The position numbers and the translations under genes were made by a program. Below, piece after piece: positions 27,005-38,354 of a stretch of DNA of 64,000 nucleotides. Position 1 is the stretch's first letter; each line of letters begins with the position of its first letter. Below the pieces are notes generated by a model. That model saw nothing but the letters and a program-made list of their open reading frames with translations. It was not told the origin of the DNA and ran no database searches. This stretch comes from Macrostomum hystrix (taxonomy: Eukaryota; Platyhelminthes; Macrostomidae), in contig CATNEN010000001.1 of NCBI GenBank assembly GCA_950097015.1, positions 12,732,001 through 12,796,000 of the forward strand, given 5' to 3'.

Positions 27005-30000
27005 TCAAGGCTCCGGCAGCGACTTCGCAAACCGCTGCAGCTTTGATTGGACCCAGCCGTCTCTCTGCAGCGCCACCGTTTCCATGGCAACAAGTCGACC
27101 GAAGTCAGCTCTGACTGGATGCAGCCGCGCTCTCACCCACAGCCTCCGCTCCTCATCCTCCGAGCTCGAGTGACCGACGCTGCAGCTGCGAGTGGAAATT
27201 CGCCACCGCTTCTCCCTGACCCAGCGGATCTTCTCCTCATCCTGCGTCTCCATGGCGACGCGTCTCTCGTCACTGACGGTCTTCATCTGTCGCAGGCTGA
27301 ACTCCACGTGCTCAGCTTGGTCGCTGTAGTGAGCCAGAGTGAGCAGCTCCTCCAAGTCCGGGTCCTCTTGCAGCTCTGAGAGCCACGCATCGAAGTCGAT
27401 TGCTGTGCGATTGCGGAGCAGCTCAGCTTGGAGACTCCAGCTCAGGCAGCGGAAGTTCACGTACAGGTGCGAGGAGCGAGGCTGTGACAGTCTGGCTGTG
27501 AGCAGAGTCTGCGTGAACTCGGGAAGGAATGGGAATCGAGGCGGAGTGTCTGCGGGGAGGCAGAACCTCCACGCCCAGTCTGAGTCTGAAGGCAGCCGAT
27601 AATCTCCGATATCGTCAGGCCTCATTCCACTCTGAACTCTGTGACTCTGGAGCTCCATCGCGAGTCTCTCAGCCTCCTCGGAGTCTCCGAACTTCAAATT
27701 CGCCATGGCGGTCATGCACAGGGCGGCGCACTTGCACCACCGCAGCTGATGCAGGAGACTGAGCTGCCTCATCAGGGTGTCTCTGTCTGCAGACTCTGAC
27801 TGCAGCTCAAGAACACAATGGTAAACCACACTGTACACGTCTGCTGACATCTCATAACAATCATACAGAGATTTGTCCCGAATCTGAGTGACAGCAGGCG
27901 GCGCTGTCAGTGGCAGCAGGGTGAACGGGTGAAAGTAGAAGTTCTCTGACTGCAGAGGTCTCACGAGTCTCCTCATCTGCTTAACCACTCCGCCGATGTC
28001 GCTTCTCAGCTCTCTCAGTCGGTCTCGAACCATCGCCTTCGTGTTCTCGAATTCGCCGCCGATTCCAGCGTTCTTAAAGTAGAGTGGAGCGTCGGGCATG
28101 AAGAAGTGCGGCATGCACTCATCGGGTGAGCTGCTTGAGTCGATGAAGCTCAGCATCATGTCGAGAGACTTCTTCAGCAGTGAGATCAGATTCTGAGGCT
28201 GCCAAGCTTCAGCATTCGGGTCTGTGCCATGCTTCTCCAGCATGAAGAAGAGCAGAGTCTTTGCATGGTAGGTCTTGAGTCCAGGAGTGTCCAGAGTGAG
28301 TGGCAAATGTCTCTTGAAAATGAACTTGATGACTGAGAACAGCTGTCCCTGGACTGTGCTCAGCCGTCTCATGGCCTCTTTCTCTTGGAAGCTGAAGCTC
28401 ACTCTGAGCTCATTGGTCGAGTTAGGTCTGGTCGCCCTCACGAGGTGAACGTTTTGTAAATGTTCGTACCAGTGGATCAGCTTCTGGACTCTGTCCTCAC
28501 AGAAGCCACTGCAGCACTGGATCGCATGGCACGTGTCCTGAGCAGGCCGCACACCACATGCCTTGGCTGAGACGGCAGGTTGGCTGCCTGCAGTGAGTGG
28601 TGACCAGTAGAGCAGATTTTTGCTTAAATTTATCGATTAAAAATTGGCAGTTATGTTTGATTTTAAGAAATTATAATTATTTCGCTCATGATATATTATA
28701 GCTCAAAACTATTATTTAGCTGACAGTTCAACTTTGAAATCGACAGCGACATTCGAAAAGTCAAAAATAAATTATAAATACGGAAGTATTTATTGCTTAA
28801 CGAAGCAGCATGTTCTGGATGTGATCATTCGATTCCCAAGTTAAGGCATCCCATCGCTCAAACTGTACATCATAAGGTAGTGGAAAAAAATTGCACTGAA
28901 ATGTGAACCAGCGGGAAATAATTATAAAAATGAAAAATTTAACAACGAAATCCTAATTCACGCTCGTTAAACGGTGATAAAAATTATTACAAAAAAAGAA
29001 TATCATGTGTGACTCACCCGACCCCACTCGAACCTGAGCGTGACCCTCTATGACCCGCAGCTTCTTCTTTCCATGGCGAAAATAGCAACCGAACTCCAGA
29101 TGCAGCAGTTGCCCTTGAACCAGCACAGTCCAGTCAATGTCTGAGTCAGCCGCTGTCCTGCCGTTCACTTGCACCAGACTGTTGGCCCAGCCCTCTGCGT
29201 AGCTGCCTGTCATCCGCATCTGCGAGTTCTGAGTAAGGACTCGAGCGACTTCTTGCAGCCAGTCAGCCATTCTCTGCTGACACATTGCTCTCTCCTGAGT
29301 GAATCCCGCATCGCTGAGCAGTCGGTGCAGTTCCTCACTGAGCTGCCTGTCCCGCTGTGAGTCGTCTCTGAGCCTGGAATGATGGGGAATTCAGTCAGCT
29401 GATGGTTTGTACAGACTGCACAGACTGGCGTATCAAGCTGATCAGCTGAGGGGAGTTTCCAATCAGAATCAGAAACTCACTCAGCGAGAGCCGAGTCGGT
29501 GCGGAGTCCAGCTGCCTTTTTCTTTTTTCTGCTGCTGGAAAAGGGCGCAGGTTTAGATTAGTTTTACCCGAAACGGTCTGCACGAGTACAGCAAGGGCAA
29601 AAAGCGGCTTAAAATATTTTAGAATATAAAAACGGACTTACTTCGAAGTTCTGTTCTCCAGCAGCCGCAGCACCTGCTGATGTCCCATCTGCTCCGCCAC
29701 CTGCGCGCACGTCTGGCCCCGACTGTCCCGATGACTCGCATCCGCTCCTCTGTCCATCAGACTCTTGGCTGCTCGCACGTGACCAGCCTCACAAGCTCGC
29801 GACAGAGCTGTCCGACCCTGACTGTCTTCAGCTCGCACTGACGCATCGAGATACACCAGCCTCTCAATGAGCTCGTGATGACCTGCATCAGCTGCCAGCA
29901 TGAGAGCAGTGGCTCCTGAGCTGTCGGGCACATCGACATGTTTTCTGCTGAATCGCTTGTCACGGAGGAGTGTGAGAGCCAGTGCGACATGGCCATGGGA

Positions 30001-31092
30001 GATGGAGACACAGAGCAGCTGTGTGATCTGAGCTGGCTGCATTCGAGACAGAGTCCGGCTGAGAACAGAGTTCCTGCCCTCAATGGCCATCGAGGCGGTG
30101 AAGCTGAGGACTTGGATGGACTGGAAGAGCCACTCGGGCTGAAGACCAAGTTCCTTGACGACATTTTCACGCAGATGAGAGCAAGCCGCGACTGCACAGA
30201 CATAACGAAAATCTTGGTCAGCATCTGTCCCCAAGAAAAATTTGACCACTTCCAACTGACCATTAATTGCAGCAGGTTTCGCAGCCTCCTTGCAGCACTG
30301 ATCTCTCAGTGTTTGGTCAGCAATTGTCGGCACCAAAAATTTGACCACTTCCCACTGACCATTGCTTACAGCAGATTCCGCAGCCTCCTTGCAGCACTGA
30401 TCTCTCAGTGTTTGGTCAGCAATTGTCGGCACCAAAAATTTGACCACTTCCAACTGACCATTGTATGCAGCAGATTCCGCAGCCTCCTTGCAGCACTGAT
30501 CTCTCAGTGGTTGGTCAGCAATTGTCAGCACCAAAAATTTGACCACTTCCCACTGACCATTGATTGCAGCAGGTCTCGCAGCTTCCTTGCAGCACTGATC
30601 TCTCAGTGTTTGGTCAGCAATTGTCGGCACCAAAAATTTGACCACTTCCCACTGACCATTGCTTGCAGCAGGTCTCGCAGCCTCCTTGCAGCACTGATCT
30701 CTCAGTGTTTGGTCAGCAATTGTCGGCACCAAAAATTTGACCACTTCCAACTGACGCTCACTAGCAGCAGATTTCGCAGCCTCCTTGCAGCACTGATCTC
30801 TCAGTGTTTGGTCAGCAATTGTCGCCACCAAAAATTTGACCACTTCCCACTGACCTAATCTTGCAGCGGATTCCACAGCCTCCTTGCAGCACTGATCTCT
30901 CAGTGGTTGGTCAGCAACTGTCTGCACCAGAAGCTTCACAATTTCCCAGTGACGGTGATTCGCAGCAAGACGCCAATGCACTTCACACAGTCCATCTCTT
31001 CTGGAGCTGGATTTGATTGACTTCAGGTGATTTCGAACTTCGGTTTCCAGCCCCTGTGCTACAGCTCGCTCAAAGCTGATTTTCTGTCCCAT
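27005..31092 (-). CDS. Gene 2: ankyrin-NTase-Mab-21 protein (cGAS-like)
   Basis: Four exons: 31092-29642, 29534-29481, 29373-29018 and 28587-27005. Phases 2, 2 and 1 match at every junction, giving 1147 residues. Residues 1-483 hold seven 33-residue ankyrin-like repeats (about 55-300), a linker and about three canonical ankyrin repeats (about 385-480). The 18-residue mini-exon is Lys-rich. The NTase exon has G558-S559 and D580-I-D582, the GS...[DE]h[DE] motif of cGAS-type nucleotidyltransferases. The last exon has the Mab-21 pattern LRVSFSFQEKE (about 681), YHAKTLLFF (about 727), W749 and MPHFFMPDAPLYF (about 779). Cytosolic immune sensing is the known role of cGAS-like receptors. For this protein it is inference, and catalytic competence is uncertain. 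Confidence 0.85.
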
Positions 31093-31410
31093 TTGTATGT
31101 TGCTTGGAGTTTTTGGAAACCTTCTTGACTTTCTTGATCTCTGAAAGTTTGATAAAAAAAACTAATTAAAAAGGTCATAAAAATTATCATGTCTTCGCAT
31201 GCCCTAAAGCGCATAAATTTTGTCTTTCTAAGAGTTTCAATTGGTTGGGGCTGGGAATTACATAACAAATTTTTTATTTACCTCGAGAAAAACTAAACAC
31301 AACCATTAATTTCTTTTGTGGCGCACTTTCCCGCCGTGAATATATGGCAAATGAGAAGTGCAGTACGAATATTCTGCCCACATGTACTTAAATTCTGGGA
31401 ATTTCTAGCT
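31093..31410 (-). promoter_or_regulatory. 5' flank of gene 2
   Basis: Matches the flank of gene 1 (20712-21028) with a few substitutions and that of gene 3 without an obvious change. It is the likely promoter and leader of gene 2. Confidence 0.4.
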
Positions 31411-32393
31411 GTGGATGGGATCAGCTGTGGATGGGATCAGCTGTGGATGGGATCAGCTGTGGATAGGATCATCTGTGGATGGTATCAGCTGTGGATTGGA
31501 TCAGCCGTGGATGGGATCAGCTGTGGATGGGATCAGCTGTGGATAGGATCAGCCGTGGATGGTATCAGCTGTGGATGGGATCAGCTGTGGATGGGATCAG
31601 CTGTGGATAGGATCAGCCGTGGATGGTATCAGCTGTGGATGGGATCAGCTGTGGATAGGATCATCTGTGGATGGGATCAGCCGTGGATGGGATCAGCTGT
31701 GGATGGGATCAGCTGTGGATGGGATCAGCTGTGGATGGGATCAGCTGTGGATAGGATCAGCCGTGGATGGTATCAGCTGTGGATGGGATCAGCTGTGGAT
31801 AGGATCAGCTGTGGATGGGATCAGCTGTGGATGGGATCAGCTGTGGATGGGATCAGCTGTGGATAGGATCATCTGTGGATGGGATCAGCCGTAGATGGGA
31901 TCAGCTGTGGATGGGATCAGCTGTGGATGGGATCAGCTGTGGATGGGATCAGCTGTGGATAGGATCAGCCGTGGATGGTATCAGCTGTGGATGGGATCAG
32001 CTGTGGATAGGATCAGCTGTGGATGGGATCAGCTGTGGATGGGATCAGCTGTGGATGGGATCAGCTGTGGATGGGATCAGCTGTGGATGGGATCAGCTGT
32101 GGATGGGAATAGCTGTGGATAGGATCAGCCGTGGATGGTATCAGCTGTGGATGGGATCAGCTGTGGATAGGATCAGCTGTGGATGGGATCAGCTGTGGAT
32201 GGGATCAGCTGTGGATGGGATCAGCTGTGGATGGGATCAGCTGTGGATGGTATCAGCTGTGGATGGGATCATCTGTGGATGGGATCAGCTGTGGATGGGA
32301 TCAGCTGTGGATGGGATCAGCTGTGGATGGGATCAGCTGTGGATGGGATCAGCCGTGGATGGTATCAGCTGTGGATGGGATCATCTGTGGATG
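31411..32393 (+). repeat. 16-bp minisatellite, about 61 units
   Basis: Tandem GTGGATGGGATCAGCT with phased variants (GGATAGGATC, GCCGTGGATGGTATC). Long open frames exist in several plus-strand frames because the unit has no stop codon in some phases; they are not genes. Confidence 0.97.
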
Positions 32394-33989
32394 ATTAAAT
32401 GCCCGTAGTGGGACTTTAATCCATCAGAATTGACTCCTGAATGGGCTGTTTAAAAAACGGATAGAAGATTAGCTTAAGATAGGATTTTTTCTATAGATGT
32501 GGGATCAGTCGGATCAGTCTTTTTAGCTTGGTCAGTCGGAGGGCGGACAGTCGGATGGCAGGTTGTTGTCTTGCAGACGATGAAAATCAAGCTTTGTTCT
32601 GCGGAGGCGAAAGTAGAAAGCTGTAAAAGTGCAAAGCCCATCAGGCCAGAGCTACTCACCCGCAGCTGGAATTGAGCTCAGTGGCGGCAGTTCTCAGCCT
32701 TCGTGAAACTCGGCAGCAGGTCGGCCCGCAGGAAATGTCTTCAGTTGAAGGCTCTGTTGAGTTTTCAGCTGCATTCATAGCCTGTGCCTGCCAAGCGGGT
32801 TTGGTGTGGCAGTCAGGTCGCATCTCATCTATGCTGCTAAATTGCTAAATTTGCTGGCCCACAGTTGACCGGAAGCCAGCAGTGCCAGGTGAGAGAGAGA
32901 TGGCAGACTGGGCGACTGGCAGACCAAAGCATGTGCAAAGCAGACCACTGCACATCTGCTTACTGGATATGCAGCAGCTATTCTGAACAACAAGCAGGTG
33001 AAACATCTGATAAGCCACTTGGCTGTGTGTTGCTGACTGCGTGCAGCTTCAATCAGCGACCAGAATCAGCACTGACTGAACAGGGTCGCTGAGCATCCAT
33101 GGATTCTGATTACGAACATTTGTCTATCTTCCAGCGATGCTTGAATCAAAGCGAAAATTAACAGCGAACTTGTGCTAAACTGCAGTGGCTTTTGTCACGC
33201 AGAAGCAATTAGATCGCTCAGAAAGAAAGCTCAGAGAATGCTCGAGCAAGCTGAGTCACTTCTACTGTTTATTTAAACAAAAATATTCTGCCGAAAAATA
33301 TGTACAAGAAATCTGCAACCCTGAGTTGAGACGTACTCAAAATCCTGTCATTGCGTACTTTAGTCTGGGAAACTAGGCAATTCATATCTCAAATGTGTCA
33401 CATCTCACAGCTCACATGCCTCGCATCTCACGTCTCACCTGTTTCACATTTCACATTTCTCATGGCACTCATTCTCTCAGACAACTCAAGCAATTCTACT
33501 CGGCCGGGTGGTTCCGGAAATCGATTCCCACTGTGGCGGGCGACAGTTCGTGGCTCTGTCACCGCGGGCCAATCGAATGCGCCGCGGTTCGCTGCAGGCC
33601 GGAGGTCGAGGCCGCTGCAAACCGACCCGAAGCTCCGGCCGTGTCGGCTAGCGAGCAGCTGCAGCTGCTGGCGTCGACGGAGGCGGCTCTCCGCGACTGG
33701 CAGGCGGAGCTGGAGACGCTGCGGCTTCGAGCGGCTCAAGGAGGCGCTGACTGCGAGGGCTGTGGGTCTGGCCCTGCTCGGCAACTGTACGGCCTCGCTG
33801 AGGGACACGTGGGGGAGGGGCGAGGGTGAGAGGACTGGCAAGAGGGTGGGACGTCAGGGAAGACGGTTAGATAACGGATGATGGCAGAGCTGAATCGCAG
33901 CAGGTCTGTGGGCTCTGGCTCACAATTATGTGGCAATAGACACGCAGACTCCTGCACACTCGCTCTCAGATACCGATTGCAGTAACTCA
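32394..33989. other. Spacer equivalent to 21061-22640
   Basis: The second copy of the spacer with the GC-rich coding-like segment (about 33480-33830). It differs from the first by small indels, for example near 32845 and 32905. No gene is assigned. Confidence 0.4.
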
Positions 33990-34210
33990 CCTTAAACAGC
34001 GATGTACATCTGCACTGACCTACTCATTATAAGGCAGTGTACACACTTACTGTGCCTTGAGGTTTGGTTCTCAAGAACGCGAATTGCACGACAAGCCTTT
34101 AATCCTTCTCTCGGTTACTGTACCCTAAAAATGGGTCAGTGGATTCGAGCTCATGACCTCGGTGTGAGAGTCGGGGGTGTTGTCCGCTCTGTCACTCACG
34201 CTCCAGGAAG
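33990..34210 (-). repeat. tRNA-derived SINE-like repeat, second copy
   Basis: Offset by 11,349 bp from the copy at 22640-22860 with the same A-box-like and B-box-like elements. Confidence 0.5.
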
Positions 34211-34279
34211 GGAAAAAAGGGCAAAATTACTAGTGAGAAAAAGGAAATCACGATTAAGCAGCCTATAGGCAAGCTGATG

Positions 34280-34812
34280 TGCTGATTGGTCAGAGTGGAT
34301 GCTGATTGGTCAGAGTGGATGCAGATTGGTCAGAGTGGATGCTGATTGTTCAGAGTGGATGCTGATTGGTCAGAGTGGATGCTGATTGGTCAGAGTGGAT
34401 GCTGATTGGTCAGAGTGGATGCTGATTGTTCAGAGTGGATGCTGATTGGTCAGAGTGGATGCTGATTGGTCAGAGTGGATGCTGATTGGTCAGAGTGGAT
34501 GCTGATTGTTCAGAGTGGATGCTGATTGGTCAGAGTGGATGCTGATTGGTCAGAGTGGATGCTGATTGGTCAGAGTGGATGCTGATTGGTCAGAGTGGAT
34601 GCTGATTGTTCAGAGTGGATGCTGATTGGTCAGAGTGGATGCTGATTGGTCAGAGTGGATGCCGATTGGTCAGAGTGGATGCCGATTGGTCAGAGTGGAT
34701 GCCGATTGGTCAGAGTGGTTGCTGATTGGTCAGAGTGGATGCCGATTGGTCAGAGTGGATGCCGATTGGTCAGAGTGGTTGCTGATTGGTCAGAGTGGAT
34801 GCCGATTGGTCA
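34280..34812 (+). repeat. 20-bp minisatellite, about 27 units
   Basis: Same family as 22931-23503. Near its right end several units carry GCCGATTGG and GTGGTTGCTG variants, absent or rarer in the first array. Confidence 0.95.
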
Positions 34813-35255
34813 AGGCACATTTCTACAGAGATTCAATGAAGATTTTTTAGACTTTAGAAGGAAACTGAGTAGAGCATCGCTCTGATTGAATTTCAGTGCA
34901 AATTTATTTGTTATTGCTTAACGTTTGGATGAGAGGCAGTTTCTTGCAAACAAATTGCAGCAAAAAATGACGTGTTAAAAGATCAAACTGCAGCAAATGC
35001 ACAAGCAAAGTAGATTCTCTAAGCACTTGAAATAATAACAAAATTTCATAACAGCATGTCATGAAAGTGAGTGAAATTTGACATCAAAGATCAGTTCTGA
35101 CAGAGACTGAGAATAGTATAGTAAATAAGAGTTAATTATTTCCTACACTCTCTGGGTGGAGATTATCATGCTCAATATTATGTGGCATGGTCGATTAACG
35201 TCATCTATGGTGAAGGATATGGGGAAAAAACAGAGAAGAGATCAACTCCCTTCTG

Positions 35256-35369
35256 CACTGACCCACACTGCACTGACCCACACTGCACTGACCCACACTG
35301 CACTGACCCACACTGCACTGACCCACACTGCACTGACCCACACTGCACTGACTCACACTGCACTGACCC
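35256..35369 (+). repeat. 15-bp minisatellite
   Basis: CACTGACCCACACTG units with one GACTCA variant near the end, shared with 46606-46719 but not with 23947-24060. Confidence 0.95.
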
Positions 35370-35876
35370 CTGTAGGTGATGTGTGACCAGTGTTTATTGG
35401 TCGCATATAGTCATCATGATCAGTATTGTTCGCTCAAAACCAAACAACACAGCAGATTCAAATATTGAACAAGATGAAATATTTAATGATTTACAAGTGA
35501 TGAGCTCGTAACAGAAGAAATCAGCCATTTACAATGCTGCAATCGTCAATGACGGACACAAAAAGAACTCAGAGAGCAGAGCTGATGTTCTCACAGTTTC
35601 AGAGCATTCGTCAAGCTTATCGTCAAGTTTTTAGCCAAGCCATGCTCAGATTGGCATTTACATAAGACAGCATGCGAAATGACTCTGCAACGACTGGGGA
35701 GAGCTCGACTTTGAAGCGAAACTCAGAGCAAGTCAAGGCACTCACGCTGCAGTTGTTGATAGTTAATTGAGCCTTTGACCGAGAGGGCATACCTCACTTT
35801 CTTACCAACTTCAGCCGCCTTCCGTTAACTTTATCTGTTGTGACTTGAATATTCAACCGGACTTGAATGTACTCTA

Positions 35877-36110
35877 TTAACTCTCACTTTCCGTTTCCAT
35901 AGAAACTGCATGCGATCGATTTGATTTCCTTAGTCGCTCCAGCTTCTCCATGACACAGCGGATCTTCTTCTCATCCAGCGTCTCCATGGCGACGCGTCTC
36001 TCGTCCCTGACGGTCTCCATCTTTCGCAGGCTGATCTCCGCGTGCTCAACTTGGTCGCTGTAGTGAGCCAGAGTGAGCAGCTCCTCCAAGTCCGGGTCCT
36101 CTTGCAGCTC
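35877..36110 (-). pseudogene. Relic 3' fragment of a Mab-21-type gene, second copy
   Basis: Copy of 24568-24801 carried by the tandem duplication. It keeps the sequence and the abrupt junction with the adjacent 20-bp minisatellite. Confidence 0.75.
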
Positions 36111-36364
36111 CTGTCTCTGAGCTGGGACACCTGTCTATGAGCTGGGACACCTGTCTATGAGCTGGGACACCTGTCTATGAGCTGGGACACCTGTCTATGA
36201 GCTGGGACACCTGTCTATGAGCTGGGACACCTGTCTATGAGCTGGGACACCTGTCTATGAGCTGGGACACCTGTCTATGAGCTGGGACACCTGTCTATGA
36301 GCTGGGACACCTGTCTATGAGCTGGGACACCTGTCTATGAGCTGGGAAACCTGTCTATGAGCTC
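36110..36364 (+). repeat. 20-bp minisatellite next to the relic gene
   Basis: CTATGAGCTGGGACACCTGT units, one more than in the 24801-25035 array. Confidence 0.95.
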
Positions 36365-36442
36365 GGTCTTTGTGTGGTCTTTGTGCAAGAAGTCGTTACT
36401 GAAATTTGGAATAGAAGGGGTTACAGGATCGTGACTGGTTGG

Positions 36443-36528
36443 CTCTGTCTATCAGGTGACAGTCTCTGTCTTACAGGTGACAGTCTCTGTCTTACAGGTG
36501 ACAGTCTCTGTCTTACAGGTGACAGTCT
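36443..36528 (+). repeat. 21-bp minisatellite
   Basis: About 3.5 units of TCTGTCTTACAGGTGACAGTC, one unit longer than the array at 25121-25178. Confidence 0.85.
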
Positions 36529-36566
36529 GAGGATCCGAGGACGGCTCCTCAATGAGAACTGCTCAG

Positions 36567-37250
36567 ACTGAGGGTCTGGCCCTGCTCGGCAACTGGGCGG
36601 CCTCGCTAAAGGGACAGGTGGCAGAGGGGCGAGGGTGAGAGGACTGGGAAGAGAATGAGAGGACAGGGAAGAGAGTGAGAGGACTGGGAAGAGTGTGAGA
36701 GAACGGGGAAGAGGGTGAGAGGATGGGGAAGAGGGTGAGAGGACGAGGAAGAGGGTGAGAGAACGGGGAAGAGGGTCAGAGGACAGGGAAGAAGGTGAGA
36801 GGACGGGTAAGAGGGTCAGAGGACAGGGAAGAAGGTGAGAGGACGGGTAAGAGGGTGAGAGGACGGGTAAGAGGGTGAGAGGACGGGGAAGAGGGTGAGA
36901 GGACGGGGAAGAGGGTAAGAGGACAGGGAAGAGGGTTAGACTCGTGAGGGTTAGATTCCACCTATTTAGCTGACTCCTGAGCACTCGCAGTCAGTTACCG
37001 TTTGCAGTAAGACACCTAAAACATGTGTGTACATCTGCACTGGCTTATTCACTGTCAGGCAGTGTACACTCTCACTGTGCCTTGGCTTTTTGGAACGCGA
37101 ATTGCACGACAAGCCTTTAATACTTCTCTCTGTGACTGCAGGCAGAATCAATTTTGCCGCGGATTCGAGCTCAATACCACGGTGCGAGAGTCGGGATGTT
37201 GTCAGAGGCTGATCAGCACACAGATTCCATGTAGATGGCATGAATTTTAG
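36567..37250. repeat. Spacer segment with 20-bp minisatellite and SINE-like part
   Basis: Copy of 25217-25900. It includes the GTGAGAGGACGGGGAAGAGG array (about 36632-36938) and the decayed SINE-like repeat (about 37020-37220). Confidence 0.65.
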
Positions 37251-38354
37251 AAGGAAACTCAGGTGCCAAGCGCTTTGATTGGCTGGCAGTGCAGTGTATT
37301 TGATATCGATTTAAATTCGGGTGAAGGGCAGTTTCTAATACACACATTTCAGAGACAAGGTCGAATTAGAAGACCGAACGACAGCAAAAGTGCAGGTAGA
37401 ATTGATTTACTTATTGGCTTAAATAAGAAAAGCAGCAAACAGAATGACTTCTGAATGAGTGACAGTTGACATCATCCATTAACTTCAGGTAGAGATTGAG
37501 AATTCAGCATTTTTAGCCAGAGAAAAAATAGTCCTACGAAGTACTTCGGTGCCAGGTGCAACCAACATGAAAATTGACTTGCTTGAGTTACTACTGGAAT
37601 ATTTGAGTAGGACTTTATGGAAAATGGAAATACAAATGTTATGTTTGGTTACCGTATGCATATCATATAGTCAAGGCTGTTTTCACATGAGCAATCAAAA
37701 TCACAGATAATTGATTTTCAGATAAATAGCGAAATATCTAAATAAAATTTCTGACTTTATTTCTAAAATTCGCTTCAGAAATAAAGTCATGCAGCACAGC
37801 AACAACTCTCAGCAACCGGCCAGCATGCACTCTGAAGCTTAACTGCAAAACAAAGGGAGATCAGCAGTAGGAGTACATCGATACATATGCAGTGATAAAT
37901 TGACTGTTTACTTATTCAGTCAACTAAACTCAATAAACTCAACAGTCAGCATATGAAATGAGGACTGCACTGGCTCACAACGTCCTGTATTATAGGCAGC
38001 GTTCGGTAACCTTCATTAACGTTTGCTAACTTCCGTTAATAATTTTAGCCTCTTTCCAATATCTTCCGATAAATGAAAAATGCTGCTGCTTCCGATAATG
38101 CTGCTGCTCGTGCGAGGGGCTGTAGCCTGCTTTACCTCATTCAAATGGAAAAACTGACTAACGGTAAAGGTGCAGAACGACATTAATTCTGCTTCCATTG
38201 AGCGTTATGAGGCACAGATTTACAGAAGTTTCAGTTTTAAGGGGATTCAACAAGAAAAAACGAACAGCTCTGAATGCTCAGATATTCTGCTTCACACAAA
38301 GCGAAAACTTCCGCAGCTACTTTCTGTCTCCATGGCAACGCGTTAATGTTTCTT
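37251..38354. other. Spacer 3' of gene 3
   Basis: Near-perfect copy of 25901-27004, with only a few substitutions seen (for example at about 37794 and 37872). No gene was recognised. Confidence 0.5.

Larger units (their letters stand above)
25600..35428. repeat. 11,350-bp tandem duplication, first unit (core)
   Basis: At offset 11,350 this span matches 36950-46778 with only isolated substitutions noticed, for example near 27705, 29870, 31893 and 33470. It contains gene 2 and most of its flanks. To the left the match continues to about 21061 with offsets of 11,309-11,349 because of minisatellite length changes and small indels. To the right it ends at 35428. Confidence 0.9.

Noticed and set aside
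31318-32408. Long plus-strand open frames encoding a Trp/Asp/Gly repeat over the 16-bp array (also 42668-43758)
   Set aside because: Three units make 48 bp, so any stop-free phase stays open. Several frames are open at once and there is no other coding evidence.
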